A stretch of DNA of 5,302 bases from Olsenella sp. (GTDB lineage: Bacteria; Actinomycetota; Coriobacteriia; Coriobacteriales; Atopobiaceae). Position numbers and translations under genes: made by a program. A model generated the notes under the pieces. It worked only from the letters and a program-made list of their open reading frames with translations. It had not been told where the DNA came from and searched no databases. Below are positions 5,142 to 5,302 of this stretch, in pieces (position 1 is the first letter of the stretch; each line of letters opens with the position of its first letter). Location of the stretch: NCBI GenBank assembly GCA_015062715.1, contig SUUD01000154.1, positions 1 through 5,302 of the forward strand, read 5' to 3'.

Positions 5142-5302
5142 GTGTCTGACTTCGACTTCGAGAGCCTCATCTACGACATCCCCGACTACCCCGAGCCCGG
5201 CGTCATCTTCAAGGACATCACGCCGCTCTTCGCCAGTCCCGAGGGTCTCGCAGCCGTCGTCGACTCGATAGCCGATCACTTCGCCGATCGCGGCATCACC
5301 AA
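5142..5302 (+). CDS. apt: Adenine phosphoribosyltransferase, N-terminal part (3' truncated by window)
   Basis: The frame opens with GTG at 5142, preceded by AAGGA (5131-5135) at 6-base spacing, and stays open to the window edge, giving 53 residues. IYDIPDYPEPGVIFKDITPLF (residues 10-30, given as IYDIPDYPEPG then VIFKDITPLF) is the hallmark N-terminus of Apt, which converts adenine and PRPP to AMP and pyrophosphate in purine salvage. The PRPP-binding loop lies beyond the edge. It begins 34 bases after the merR stop with no terminator between, so it may be co-transcribed with the GarA-like and FtsR-like genes. Confidence 0.92.
   Translation, partial: MSDFDFESLIYDIPDYPEPGVIFKDITPLFASPEGLAAVVDSIADHFADRGIT

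Noticed and set aside
4034..5170. Long minus-strand open frame (378 codons) opposite the FHA and merR genes
   Set aside because: It spans three real plus-strand genes and has shadow-like composition with no recognisable motif.

Overview
The window is a GC-rich, densely packed stretch of bacterial chromosome with every supported gene on the + strand. Gene content, codon use and the pairing of a GarA-like FHA protein with an FtsR-like MerR regulator point to a high-GC actinobacterium. The particular mix of genes suggests the Coriobacteriia (Olsenella/Atopobium/Collinsella type); that class-level assignment is inference from protein resemblance, not a computed placement. No mobile element, CRISPR array, rRNA or tRNA was seen, and no gap between genes exceeds 75 bases.

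Region 1 (1-2236) is a translationally coupled cluster. It holds the C-terminal end of a PgsA-type phosphatidylglycerophosphate synthase, a secreted D-alanyl-D-alanine carboxypeptidase (TTG start overlapping the pgsA stop), and a short GcvT-fold protein (start overlapping the previous stop). The first two serve the envelope: anionic phospholipid synthesis and peptidoglycan trimming. The third looks like a folate-binding-fold protein that has lost the residues needed for glycine cleavage, and its role is unknown.

Region 2 (2237-3917) holds a MalY/PatB-type PLP-dependent C-S lyase and a RidA enamine/imine deaminase, 38 bases apart and sharing an identical 12-base translation-start region. The pair makes chemical sense: beta-elimination by the lyase releases 2-aminoacrylate, and RidA hydrolyses that reactive enamine to pyruvate and ammonia. 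The gap before the lyase contains a GC-rich hairpin and a weak extended -10.

Region 3 (3895-5302) begins with the best promoter in the window, which sits over the end of ridA, followed by a perfect 6-bp dyad at the likely transcription start. It continues with a 140-residue FHA protein resembling mycobacterial GarA (including a TEVFR motif like the GarA phospho-switch), an FtsR-like MerR-family regulator, and the start of adenine phosphoribosyltransferase (apt), which runs off the right edge. The gene order garA-ftsR matches mycobacteria, so this probably represents an ancient actinobacterial regulatory pair rather than a new system. The most interesting leads are the single-threonine GarA-like switch, the operator-like dyad, and the degenerate GcvT-fold protein coupled to a cell-wall enzyme.
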